Part shown: one piece after another, positions 1 to 9,150 of the stretch | How the letters are laid out: each line of letters begins with the position of its first letter | Numbering within the stretch: position 1 is the stretch's first letter | Assembly: GCA_963082975.1 (NCBI GenBank) | Contig: OY720350.1 | Location: 15,160,910 to 15,224,909 of the forward strand | DNA: 64,000 bases | Reading direction: 5' to 3' | Source: Labia minor | Taxonomy: Eukaryota; Arthropoda; Insecta; Dermaptera; Spongiphoridae | Made by a program: the position numbers and the translations under genes | The notes under the pieces: generated by a model | What the model saw: only the letters and a program-made list of their open reading frames with translations | What the model was told of the DNA's origin: nothing | Databases searched by the model: none

Positions 1-265
1 AATTTTATAATCTTTAAAATAATTTAATTATTTTAAAAAACTGCGGTCTTCAATTACAATTTTTTTTACTCTCTACTGACTGTTCATTTCATAACTGAAA
101 ATAGTTTCGAATAGAAATAGACGATATTACTTGGATTAATCTTATTATGCTAGCTAAAATTGTTTGTTTGTATTATTGAGGACCCCAGTTCAATTCATTT
201 TAATCAGAATGATGCAATCATGCAACATTTAATAATTGTAATAAATAATTAAAGAATTGTATATT
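1..265 (-). repeat. Composite repeat, inverted copy, distal half
   Basis: This stretch is the reverse complement, with scattered substitutions, of about 17370-17650 in the 1992-bp repeat. Landmarks are the shared GGACCCCAGTTCAATTCA and TTATGCTAGCTAAAATTG motifs. It continues at 3186 after the piggyBac-like element, so the two pieces were one repeat copy before insertion. No gene is seen. Confidence 0.85.
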
Positions 266-1674
266 AACCCTTTGCACTCCGAGCAATTTTTAATATGGGC
301 TAGTAGCAACTCCGAGTCATTTTCACTATGGGCTATCAGCTACTCCAGGCTATTTTTAATGGCGCGAGCGCGCCTCAGTTAAATATTGAAAATTGCTTTG
401 TCATTAAAAAAAACCTGAATAAACTAAAAAAATATGCTTTATTAATACAATATAATTACGAAAATATAAAAATACAATATATTTTATAAAAATCACTTTT
501 TGAATTTCTTCATTTTATGGTATCTTGCAAAACAATCCCCAAGGTGCATTCTTGGCTTATCAGGACAAGTATCACAGTATTCACTCGTTTCTCGTCTTTC
601 ACCTTTTTTCTGTCTATTGGAGCAAACTTTGCGCATTTCATGAAGTTTTCCGTTTAACCTGAACTCAGATGAAGAGGTAGAGGCTCTAGATTTTTCTTGT
701 CGAAAATTATTAACCAGTTGATCGACTAACAGTTTCACATATTTCAAATGTGTCAATGGTTTTTCGTTTCTTTTTGTTTTTTCAATTTTATATAGGATAT
801 ATGAATTAATTACAGACATTTCCATGCTCCAAAATAACATTTTTTTCCACCACTTAAGAGATTTTCTCAAAAAACAATAGGTAGATGCATATTGATCAGC
901 TCGATCTACACCGCCCATAGAATTTGTGTAACTGACGACTACATTAGGCTTTCTAATATCTATTTCCGTACCCCCTCGAAGAATTCTTTTTGAATTTATC
1001 ATTCCAGCATCATTCCAAGTGCTCAAAAGTGAGACAATCCTTTTGTCTTTCCCTAGGAAGATAATTTTTCCTTTTATACTAACAAAAGTTTTCTTATCCG
1101 AAAACTTGGGTTTTTTCAGAAAGGTCGGGATGCCTTTTCTGTTAGCTTTTATAGTACCAGTCAAGTGGCATTTCAATTTCATTAATTCTTCTGCTAAAGT
1201 TATACTGGTATAATATCTATCAGTAAACATATGGTAACCCTGTGCTTCCGTGATTTTATTTTTTGATATAAATGCAGCGGAATTCTAGTGGTGACTGGTA
1301 AATCTGAACGAATAAGACTTTCTGAAGTAATACTTCCATAATAAGGTAAGATGGAATAGATATATCCTGTTTCAGAATCCGCCATTGCATAGATTCTTAT
1401 ACCCCATTTTGTTGGCTTGATGGGGTTGTAAGTAATGAAAGAAATTTTTCATTTAAATTTTACAATGGATTCGTCTACGCAAATATTTTTACCAGGAATA
1501 AAGTGTTCAGAAAATTTTGAGTCTATATAATCTAAAAAAATACTAGCTCGTTGTATACGAGTTTTGAGATGTTTTCTTTCCGAGTCAGGTGTTTTTAAAT
1601 GGGGCATCCAAAATATTTGATTAAATCGAGCTCTTGTAAATACATCAGAAAATAAGCTGGAGTGTCTTCACTCG

Positions 1675-2345
1675 ACTATCTCGCAATTTGAATTGGATTA
1701 AATAACATAATATATTATATAATAAATATTATATAAATATAATAAATATAATAAATAAATAATAAATAAATAAATAAATATAATATATATTATATAATAA
1801 ATAAATAAATTTATAAATTATAAATAATAAATATTAAACCAGCGCATGTTTGGCTTTTTATTGATGGCACCATGGCACGTGTTGGCGCGTGAGATTTACA
1901 GTGTTAAAAAATTAATTCTGGTAATTTCAGCGAATCAATCAAGCTGAAATTCTATATATAGCAGTTTTATACAATTATTAATCATGTGAAAAATTATCAA
2001 ACATATATCTTTATTTTTACGGTCACTTTAGAGGAAAAAAAATCAAAACGTTGTAGGTAATGACCCTCTTCCGGTTGAGCTACATTTCTCAAAAGTTGAT
2101 AGAAAACTATGAATTTTGAATAATGTCCATGTACCAAATTTCATCATTCTAGCTCAAACCGTTTTTGCGTAATCTTGCCTACATACATACACACACACAT
2201 ACACACATACACACACACACACACACACACAACATTTTTCTCAACCTTAGTGAAAATGATTCAGGAACCTTTAAAACGTATAAAAACATCAAAATCTCAA
2301 CATCGAAAATTTTCGTGATCGCAATACTATCTCTGGCGAGATAGT
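1675..2345. mobile_element. MITE-like insertion inside the transposase
   Basis: The segment interrupts the transposase between its IPFY and SSLFSDVF stretches. It begins ACTATCTCGC and ends GCGAGATAGT, a 10-bp inverted repeat. The right end is itself a hairpin, because ACTATCTC at 2326 pairs with GAGATAGT. The interior has no ORF: it holds an AATAAAT-rich simple repeat (about 1735-1830), a short G+C-richer patch and a CA microsatellite. No clear target duplication is visible, so the superfamily is undetermined. The text before the microsatellite resembles the AAATTTG-containing repeat at 13700-14450. Confidence 0.6.
2181..2231. repeat. (CA)n/(CATA)n microsatellite
   Basis: About 50 bp of ACAC with occasional ACAT units, inside the MITE-like insertion. 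It is expected to be length-variable. Confidence 0.95.
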
Positions 2346-3060
2346 AAAAAGGGATTCTACTGTTATGTCTAGTCTACCAATATTCTTGCATGTTAGAAAC
2401 AGGCATTGTACCCATATTTAGGATAAGTCCAATGAAAGCCCAGAATTCATCTTTATTTACATCGCGTCATGTTTGCCATATAGAGTCTTTAGATATATTA
2501 TTTGATTTCAACAAGGATTTTGCATAGCTGTTTGTTTCTTTTATTATTTCATTTACAAGTTGTTCTGAGAAAAATAGTTTGAAAAACTGAATCGGTTCAA
2601 AAATATTAGAGGGAATTTGAGGGCCCGTTACTTTTTGCCCTATTGAAAAATTTACTCTTTTGGACATATATCCATTCTCTGTAATACTGACCCAATCATC
2701 TTATTTTGAGGAGATGCTTCCATTGTCATCGGTTTCACTATCAATAGGTCATGCTTTTCGATTTCGATGGACTACTACATCACTGCCAGAAGTATCACTA
2801 TCACTATAATCTTCATTTATATTAATTTCAGACAAATTGTCGCTGTATAATTCAAATTCGAATTCATCTTCACTTTCGGAGAATTCATCAATTGCATTGA
2901 AATTATTTTCTTCCATTTTGGGGAAAAATATAAAAAAATGATTATAATTTTAACGCAATTATTTGTAAAATCCAAGAGTATAGATTTTGATGAAGAATTA
3001 TAGAATATTTGAATTAAATATTTATATTATATTTAAAATAAAAACAATGTTTCTTTTCCA

Positions 3061-3166
3061 TGTCGCTGCTGCGGCGACAACGGAGTAGGAGCTTAACATA
3101 CAAAGTCGCCACAGCGGCGACATCGGAGCTATATGATTGCCTTACACTGTCGCCGCTGTGGCGACA
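3061..3166. repeat. Three subterminal palindromes of the piggyBac-like element
   Basis: Three variants of one G+C-rich palindrome, TGTCGCCGCTGTGGCGACA or close to it, lie at 3061-3079, 3105-3121 and 3148-3166, each followed by a CGGAG-type motif like that in the terminal repeat. In piggyBac-family elements subterminal repeats can serve as transposase-binding sites; that role is inferred here, not shown. Confidence 0.75.
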
Positions 3167-3185
3167 ACGGAGTGCAAAGGGTTAA

Positions 3186-3311
3186 TATTTTTTAAAGGGT
3201 CGAGCGAGAGTTCGGTGTCCCAGGTATTAATATTACCAGCCAAACCCAATAATAATGAATCATTTTTTTTAACTTAAGTACCGAGCCGAGGCTCGGGGTC
3301 CCGGTACTTTT
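3186..3311 (-). repeat. Composite repeat, inverted copy, GC-hairpin end
   Basis: Reverse complement of the motif block at 17258-17380: GTCGAGCG, GTGTCCCAGGTATTAATATT, the AATGAATCATT stretch, and the GAGCC-GA-GGCTC hairpin ending CCCGGTA at about 3311. It is the other half of the copy begun at 1-265. Confidence 0.9.
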
Positions 3312-3541
3312 TCACTTAAACTGGAAATTCTATAAATTTTTAATTTCCAATATTCCTTCAAAAAACAAAAAACAAAAAACAAGCCCGCTTATATTTCAAT
3401 TATTAGGCGTTGATTGGTACTTGATGGCGCTATCTATTAAAAAAACTTTCAAAAAATAACATTAAGTTTCCAAGTACGATATTGATGTACTGTGATTTGC
3501 AGGTTACACAGAGCATCCGTATCAGAGGGGATCACTCAATG
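3312..3541. other. Unique left flank, no gene recognised
   Basis: A+T-rich sequence with a short (AAAAAAC)n tract near 3360. This flank occurs nowhere else in the window: the other P-like element (32188) and the empty site (63146) have a different left flank. The 8 bases before the P-like end are ACTCAATG, which do not match the CACACCAT on its right. Confidence 0.6.
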
Positions 3542-4410
3542 CAACCCCCCGACACAGGCCCAGAGCTTTCGAAAACATGTTAAGAACATAGGGGCCACAA
3601 GAGGCGCTGCTGGCACTAATTTAAATCCGAAAGTTTTTCATAAACCAACCAACAGATGCCGCACCAGGCTCATTTTTAAATTCATGAAATCCATTTGAAT
3701 CATTTTAAATATTGTGAAAGTGTCGTAAACATCTGATCAGGTACATCTCACTCTTAGGCAAGCTCTGAGTCCATGTTTTGACTTTAATGGGTTATGATAC
3801 CAGAAGGCGCTGCAGGCACCCAATTTGTAACTCTGAAGACGCTCACGAGGCCGCACTACTGTAGAAGATAAAATTTGAATTTATTTTCTTGGACTTGTAA
3901 AATCATCCCCCAGTTGTGTGTCCATGTGTGTTGATGTGTGTCATTGTCCCCTCGCCACAGGCTACATCGTGCATAAAAATTCGAAATCCGAAGGCAGCAA
4001 TTGCAAACATGCCTACAGTAAGTAAAATTTTATTATATAAATTATTTTATATTAATATTAAATTTATTAATATATTATTAAATATTTTATTTATTTACAA
4101 AATTTTACATATTTGCCATATTAAATATTATTATTTATATTTACATTAATATTCAGTATTACTGAATTATGTACATATAAAATAAAATATTTGAATATAT
4201 TATTAATATATGTTGTCTATTGAAAATGAACGAGTTTCTTTCTATTTTAACTATTCTTCTATTTCCTCGTATACCTGATCCAAGACAATAGGCTAAGTTT
4301 TTATTAAACAGACCATATTTATAACCTGTAGATCAACCCATGTACTTAAAATTCGATATTCCAAACATATCTATTAAACTATTTTAAAATTATTTGTTAT
4401 CATTTCTCAG

Positions 4411-4621
4411 ATGGATTAATCATGAAAACAGCGATTTTACAACAAGCGAGAAGAAAAAGTTAAACCGTGGAGTGATACCTCAGAAAGTAACCCAAGATAA
4501 TATGTTTTGTGTATTTAATAAAACTATTTTCAAAGGTGTAAATTTATACGTCTCACAATATATGAATAAACAATATGTAAATAAGATATGTTTAATAGTG
4601 AGATCACCATATAATTTGTAA
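4411..4621 (+). pseudogene. Exon-like fragment, possible end of a THAP domain
   Basis: An acceptor-like TTTCTCAG (4403-4410) precedes an open frame to a stop at 4619-4621. It contains R-W, then KKKLNRGVIPQKV. A Trp followed by Leu-x-x-Gly-x-Ile-Pro resembles the C-terminal part of THAP DNA-binding domains, which P-type transposases carry at their N-terminus. An upstream candidate exon (3959-4017, preceded by CCACAG and followed by GTAAGT) ends in Met-Pro-Thr, a plausible THAP start. The Cys/His ligands were not found, so this is tentative. Confidence 0.28.
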
Positions 4622-5275
4622 ACATAATTTTATAATTTTTATTAATTTTCAAATAAATATGATGTATTATGTATTATATATTATCTATCACTTAGACATT
4701 ACTATTTTCATCTAGCTGTATAAATTCCATAATAACAATTCAAAAATTGTAAAATTTTTGCACAAGCGAAAAAACAAAATGTTAAAAAGATATGTTTAAT
4801 AGTGAGATCACCACATAATTTGTAAATATAATTTTATAATTTTTATTAATTTTAGAACAAATATTATGTATTATGTATTATATATTATCTATTACTCTTA
4901 GAACATTACTATATCCATCTAGCTGTATAAATTCAATAATAACAATTCAAAAATTGTCAAATTTTTGCACAAGCGAAAAAACAAAATGTTAAAAAGATAT
5001 GTTTAATAGTGAGATCACCACATTATTTGTAAATATAATTTTATAATTTTTATTAATTTTAGAACAAATATTATGTATTATGTATTATATATTATCTATT
5101 ACTCTTAGAACATTACTATATCAATCTAGCTGTATAAATTCAATAATAACAATTCAAAAATTGTCAAATTTTTGCACAAGCGAAAAAACAAAATGTTAAA
5201 AAGATATGTTTAATAGTGAGATCACCACATTATTTGTAAATATAATTTTATAATTTTTATTAATTTTCAAATATA
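4574..5275. repeat. 207-bp tandem repeat, about 3.4 copies
   Basis: The block beginning AAGATATGTTTAATAGTGAG recurs with a 207-bp period (anchors at 4574, 4781, 4988 and 5195). It lies in the left part of the long P-like copy that is deleted from the copy at 32188. No coding potential is seen. Confidence 0.9.
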
Positions 5276-5339
5276 TATTGTTTATATACATAAAAAATTA
5301 TTCGTTTCTTTTAGATATGTTAATTACATAAAAAGATTG

Positions 5340-5435
5340 TAGAAAATTTTCAGTTAATGAAAAATTATTTATTTGGAAATTAAACTAATATTTATCTCCA
5401 AATAGATAATTTTTCATTTAACAGAAAATTTTCCA
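5340..5435. repeat. Palindrome, family 1 (divergent member)
   Basis: The left arm (5342-5377) and right arm (5397-5433) are near-reverse-complements built on TTCAGTTAATGAAAAATTAT. Related hairpins stand at 7461-7605 and 7898-8024. Confidence 0.75.
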
Positions 5436-5462
5436 CAATTTTTTAATTCCCGGAATTCCCGA

Positions 5463-5463
<1 letters not shown>

Positions 5464-5493
<30 letters not shown>
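5464..5493 (+). repeat. Poly(A) tract, 30 A
   Basis: An uninterrupted run of 30 A followed by a CA-rich stretch. It could be a retroposed tail or a slippage tract, and its true length is uncertain in any assembly. Confidence 0.9.
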
Positions 5494-5495
<2 letters not shown>

Positions 5496-5985
5496 CACAC
5501 AGACACACACACAAGCACGCTTTTTTATAGCGTTTTTTATAAAATTAGTATATGGGTTATGATACCAGGTGGCGCGATGTGCTAAAACTTTGCTTCAAAA
5601 TTTAACCCGGAGTGGGGACATCTTAAAGATAGTCTGTGCATCTGATCATCTGATCCATCTGATCTTCAAGCGTCTAACATCTTAAAACAATTTGAAACAA
5701 TTGTAAATATTTTATACTGATCCGACGCCCTCCAATTGCGATCAATATGTATAATGGTAAAGTAAGTATAATTAATATAATTTTACTATTATTTGAATCC
5801 AGTTCTGGTAGATGTACGTATTATATTTTTAATGTTTTAAACTCAATTCAATTTTCTTAATCTATATTATGTATCCATATGCTTGGTGCAAATTTATCTT
5901 TTAAAATTTACTGTTGTTGTTGACTTAAAAATGTATTAATAATAAAAGAAAATAATTTCAATAATTTTTTTTAATATTTTTACAG

Positions 5986-7272
5986 CCCCACGTGTTAATA
6001 CTACAAGTGATTTTGGAATGACCTCAGAAGAGCCAAATATTTTTGAATCCAGTTCTGGTAGATGTACGTATTATATTTTTAATGTTTTAAACTCAATTCA
6101 ATTTTCTTAATCTATATTATGTATCCATATGCTTGGTGCAAATTTATCTTTTAAAATTTACTGTTGTTGTTGACTTAAAAATGTATTAATAATAAAAGAA
6201 AATAATTTCAATAATTTTTTTTAATATTTTTTTTAGCAACACCTATTACTCCATCTGTTAGCTTGGCCTTCGAGGAGCCAAATCTTTTTGAATCCAGTTC
6301 TGGGAGATGTACGTATTATATTTTTAATAAAATTCATTAATCTTCTCTTAACTTTGAATAGATTTGCTAAAATGATTTAAAATAAAATTTTAGTTCGCTT
6401 AGGCTTTTCTGTATTAATTCATTGGAGTTTTTTATTTTAAACTTAATTAATTTTTGCAGGTGATCCGCGGGACATACACCTACAAGATCTCGGTGTTTCT
6501 AGAATAGAAAATTTATCTCCCAGGAAGAAAAGATTGTACCAAAGGCTCAACGAGGTCAAGCGACTATTGAACCAAGATAAAGAGAGAAAGAGAATAATTT
6601 CACAAGAATGTAAGCGATCAAAAAAACTTCTTCATGAATCATTTCAAAATATTAATGATATCCATAATCTACCTGCTCCTCTCTCAACTTTTGTTTTATC
6701 CACCCTTAAAAATTTCTCTGTGGTTAAAAATTCCCGCCGGTATACCCAGGAAGAAAAAGCCCTTTTCCTCTCCATATACAAACATGGCCCTAGGTGCTAT
6801 CGATATTTACAAACAATCTTATGTCTTCCTTCGGTGAGCTGGTACTTTGATAAGACAACTGTTGATAAATGAATGTCGTTTCTGCGTGAATTTCGCATGC
6901 GGGGAAAGCAGAAATGATATTCACAAATCAACAGAATTGCGGCAAAATGAGGGATGTTTTGAAAAACATCCCTCAGATGATTTCAAAAAACTAATATCTA
7001 AAGAGATGGGCAAGTTTTACCATAATATCCCTAGCATCATCCATCTTTCAAATATCCTCTCTTCTTCCTTTTCAGATCCCTTCTTCGAAACTGACTTTTG
7101 TCCCTTGCATGGTGATGATTTCGCCAAAAGATGTAGCCTTCTTTTACATAAAAAAATGTTGCTACATTTTATTAAATTGTGTAACAATATGATATGTAAG
7201 AAGGATACATCTTCTACAGAAATCATCAACATTTTCGTCAAATACATTCTATATTCTCGATCATCTAGGTAA
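5986..7272 (+). pseudogene. P-element-type transposase remains, long copy
   Basis: Exons read from AG/GT boundaries are 5986-6063 (78 nt), 6237-6308 (72 nt) and 6460 onward. The first two are variants of one exon ending FESSSGR; both are multiples of three in the same phase. The third encodes a basic coiled-coil-like segment (QRLNEVKRLLNQDKERKR) and then RYTQEEKALFLSIYKHGP-CYRYLQ-LCLPS. That matches the region before the catalytic domain in P/THAP9 transposases. A good donor (GTGAGC) follows LPS at 6834; reading through instead reaches a stop at 6872. A separate open frame, 6847-7272, with Cys/His-rich text (FCPLHGDDF) looks like the C-terminal end. The RNase-H-like catalytic core expected between them is absent. 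No activity is expected. Confidence 0.72.
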
Positions 7273-7460
7273 ATCAACGTCCTTGTGTAATTTTTATTTA
7301 AGTGAGAAATTTAATATAATATGTTTAAAGAAAAATATGTATAAAAGATTTGTTTACAAATGAGATACACATCATTATTGTTAATGATATTTTGTAATAA
7401 TCTATTTTCAAATAAATATGTCACATACAACATAATTCTTTTCTTCTAGACATGCAAATT

Positions 7461-7605
7461 ATGAAATTTTTCAGTTAAGTGAAAAATTATTTATTTGGGG
7501 ACAAGACATACATTTCAGCAATTTTTTTAAAAAAAAAAAAATTATTTCTGAAATGTCAGTTTTAGCTCTAAATAAATAATTTTTCACTTAACTGAAAAAT
7601 TTCAT
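7461..7605. repeat. Palindrome, family 1, inside the P-like element
   Basis: The 36-bp arms (7461-7496 and 7570-7605) are near-perfect reverse complements containing TTCAGTTAAGTGAAAAATTA. The repeat lies between the transposase remains and the right terminal repeat. The same arms form the hairpin at 7898-8024 just outside the element, so the palindrome is an independent repeat family. Confidence 0.85.
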
Positions 7606-7897
7606 AATTTTTTCATTCTTCCCGCTCCTCTCATTCAAATGATTCAAAATGGATTTTAAAAATGGTGCCAGGCCGGTTTTTTCACATCATAGTTCATATA
7701 GGGGTCACTTTTTAGCAGCAGCGCTAAACGCTGTTTCACGAATTTAGCATTGCGTGTCGGGGGGTTGCACACCATATAACAGACAAGCAGACAAGTTAAG
7801 CTTAACTTTTGAAAATGGTGTTCAGCGCCTCCTGGCTAAATTGGTGGGGTTTTTAAATTCATTCAGAAGGATTAATTGGAATAAAATAATGGAATTT

Positions 7898-8024
7898 TCA
7901 GTTAAGTGAAAAATTATTTATTTAGAGGTAAACTGACATTTCATCAATAAATTTTTATTTTTCCATATTATTGCTGAAACGTTGGTTTTATCTCCAAATA
8001 AATAATTTTTCACTTAAGTGAAAA
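7898..8024. repeat. Palindrome, family 1, next to a GC-hairpin repeat
   Basis: TCAGTTAAGTGAAAAATTAT (7898) pairs with the AAATAAATAATTTTTCACTT stretch at 7996-8024. The right arm ends directly at the TACCGGG start of the GC-hairpin repeat. The inverted copy at 3302-3325 shows the same AAGTGAAAA next to TACCGGG, so the two parts probably travel together. Confidence 0.75.
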
Positions 8025-8025
8025 G

Positions 8026-8134
8026 TACCGGGACCCCGAGCCTCGGCTCGGTACTTAAGTTAAAAAAAATGATTCATTATTATTGGGTTTGGCTGGTAAT
8101 ATTAATACCTGGGATACCGAGCTGTCGCTCGAAA
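8026..8134 (+). repeat. GC-hairpin repeat
   Basis: A G+C-rich island in A+T-rich DNA. TACCGGGACCCCGAGCC-TC-GGCTCGGTA forms a stem-loop, and about 80 bp later a variant, TACCTGGGATACCGAGC-TGTC-GCTCG, forms another. Copies start at 8269, 12306, 14549, 15523 and 17258 in unit 1, twice in every 1992-bp repeat, and in inverted form at 3311. The class is unknown. Confidence 0.85.
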
Positions 8135-8139
8135 AAATG

Positions 8140-8268
8140 TTTAGGCATTATTATAGACATTTTCATTCTGTAAATTAAATAATTTTATTTCATTTAAATA
8201 AATATCTATTTTTAAATAATTTTTCTCTCTACATTATTTATCTAATTCTGACAATATATTAAGATCAC
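8140..8268 (+). repeat. A+T-rich module preceding GC-hairpin repeats
   Basis: The ATTATAGACATTTTCATTCTG module recurs at 12190-12305 and near 18650-18772 in each array repeat, always directly before a GC-hairpin copy. No gene is seen. Confidence 0.75.
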
Positions 8269-8375
8269 ACCGGGACCCCGAGCCTCGGCTAGGTAATTAA
8301 GTTAAAAAAAAATAATTCATTATTATATTGGGTTTGGCTGGTAATATTAATACTTGGGGCACCGAGCTGATATAC
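8269..8375 (+). repeat. GC-hairpin repeat
   Basis: Second copy, with the variant CGGCTAGGTAATTAAG, which weakens the outer stem. It ends at ACTTGGGGCACCGAGC, and the second hairpin is incomplete. Confidence 0.8.
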
Positions 8376-8732
8376 AATTCTTTAATTATTTATTACAATT
8401 ATTAAATGTTGCATTATTGCATCAATCTGATTAAAATGTATTATTAGGTATGTTTCTAAGTGCATGAATATTTTTTTTTTATTGGAAGAATAATAAATAT
8501 ATATCGTAATTTATAATTATAAAATATTATTAAAATATATATATTTAATTTTATTTCGAAATTAAATAAACAATTTTAAAATATTTTTCTTTTAAAAAAA
8601 GGCGGGAGTCAAATTTCAATATGAATGTCATATAAAAAAAATATTAATACAATATCCTTTAAAAAAAGGCGGGAGTAAAATTCCAAATTATGTTTTTTTG
8701 TTTTTGTTTTTGTTTTTTTTGAGAGAGATTAA
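8376..8732. repeat. A+T-rich repeat mosaic, no gene
   Basis: Fragments of the composite repeat: the ATTATTTATTACAATTATTA block, the AATTTTATTTCGAAATTAAA block and two AAAAAAAGGCGGGAGT motifs (near 8596 and 8664). It ends in T-runs and GAGAGAGATT. Nothing coding is seen. Confidence 0.7.
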
Positions 8733-9134
8733 CCCATTTGAGCCTAGTGATCCGATTTCGGAACACTCGACTCGAGTCACTATTTTATTTTTTTATTTAT
8801 TAATGTCGACACCAAAGTGCGTTCTGATCACCTAGTCGGTGATAGTGATAGTGTTGCTTGGGCTTGTATTAATTATTTAAATGTGCATAGACCTGTAACA
8901 CTGTCGCTATGAGGTTAAAAAGATTGAAGTAAAAAATAGGACGGTTTTTGCAACGTTTCTTTCAACTCATGTTAGTATTACTTTTACTTTTTTGGTTCTA
9001 TAAATATATTTTTTTGTTATTACTTATCTTCTGGATATACACTAACGTGTTGTAGACACACTACACAGAAATTTTTGTTATTGTCGTAATTATGGGTTCA
9101 TAAAGTCAGGTGTTCCGATTTCGGAACACTAGGC
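8733..9134. mobile_element. piggyBac-type MITE, right end missing
   Basis: The left end is TTAA (8729-8732) followed by CCCATTTGAGCCTAGTG. Just inside is a TCCGATTTCGGA-type palindrome, repeated near 9110-9134 in reverse complement (GTGTTCCGATTTCGGAACAC, then TAGGC). The subterminal match covers about 25 bp, but the final CTCAAATGGG-TTAA expected on the right is absent; the sequence instead changes about 20 bp before the LINE frame. No transposase is present. Assignment to the piggyBac superfamily rests on TTAA, the CCC end and the symmetrical ends. Confidence 0.6.
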
Positions 9135-9150
9135 ACATACACTACTATAA

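Larger units (their letters stand above)
493..2916 (-). pseudogene. piggyBac-family transposase, broken
   Basis: The gene would encode the DDE transposase of the surrounding element. Reading from an ATG at 2916, an acidic Ser/Asp/Glu-rich N-terminus is followed by the family-typical NEIIKETNSYA-like segment (about 2540) and an EFWAFIGLILNMGT segment. After the 1675-2345 insertion come FSDVFTRARFNQIFWMP and ICVDESIVKF, which carries the first catalytic Asp. KPTKWGIRIYAMADSETGY, FTDRYYTS (second Asp) and NSMGGVDRADQY (third Asp) follow. The C-terminus is Cys/His-rich, as in piggyBac cross-brace domains. Damage: in-frame stops near 2466, near 2370 and in the codon after VKFK (about 1450), a frameshift near 1230-1260, and the 671-bp insertion. 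The last 245 codons (493-1230) are open. Family assignment is firm; activity is excluded. Confidence 0.9.
268..3181 (-). mobile_element. piggyBac-like DNA transposon, complete ends
   Basis: The element is 2914 bp and starts CCCTTTGCACTCCG. It ends with the exact reverse complement CGGAGTGCAAAGGG, a perfect 14-bp terminal inverted repeat. TTAA lies immediately outside both ends (264-267 and 3182-3185), the piggyBac-superfamily target duplication. Removing the element and one TTAA rejoins the host repeat to match uninterrupted copies such as 17360-17390 in reverse complement. Inside is a minus-strand transposase pseudogene split by a second insertion. The ends look intact, so it might be mobilised in trans, but it cannot encode a working transposase as it stands. 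Confidence 0.92.
3542..7767 (+). mobile_element. P-element-like transposon, long copy
   Basis: The element starts CAACCCCCCGACAC (3542) and ends GTGTCGGGGGGTTG (7767), a perfect 14-bp inverted repeat over 4226 bp. Its interior carries spliced P-type transposase remains. Relative to the copy at 32188 it keeps 1909 bp more in the left half (3730-5638) but has one fewer duplicated exon. The flanking octamers differ (ACTCAATG left, CACACCAT right), so this copy is not a simple insertion at its present place. The catalytic part of the transposase is missing, so it is non-autonomous. Confidence 0.85.

Noticed and set aside
3492-3698. Plus-strand 68-codon frame
   Set aside because: It runs across the left end of the P-like element, has no ATG start and no family features; a chance frame.
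7017-7277. Minus-strand 86-codon frame
   Set aside because: It overlaps the P-type C-terminal frame on the opposite strand and has no recognisable features.
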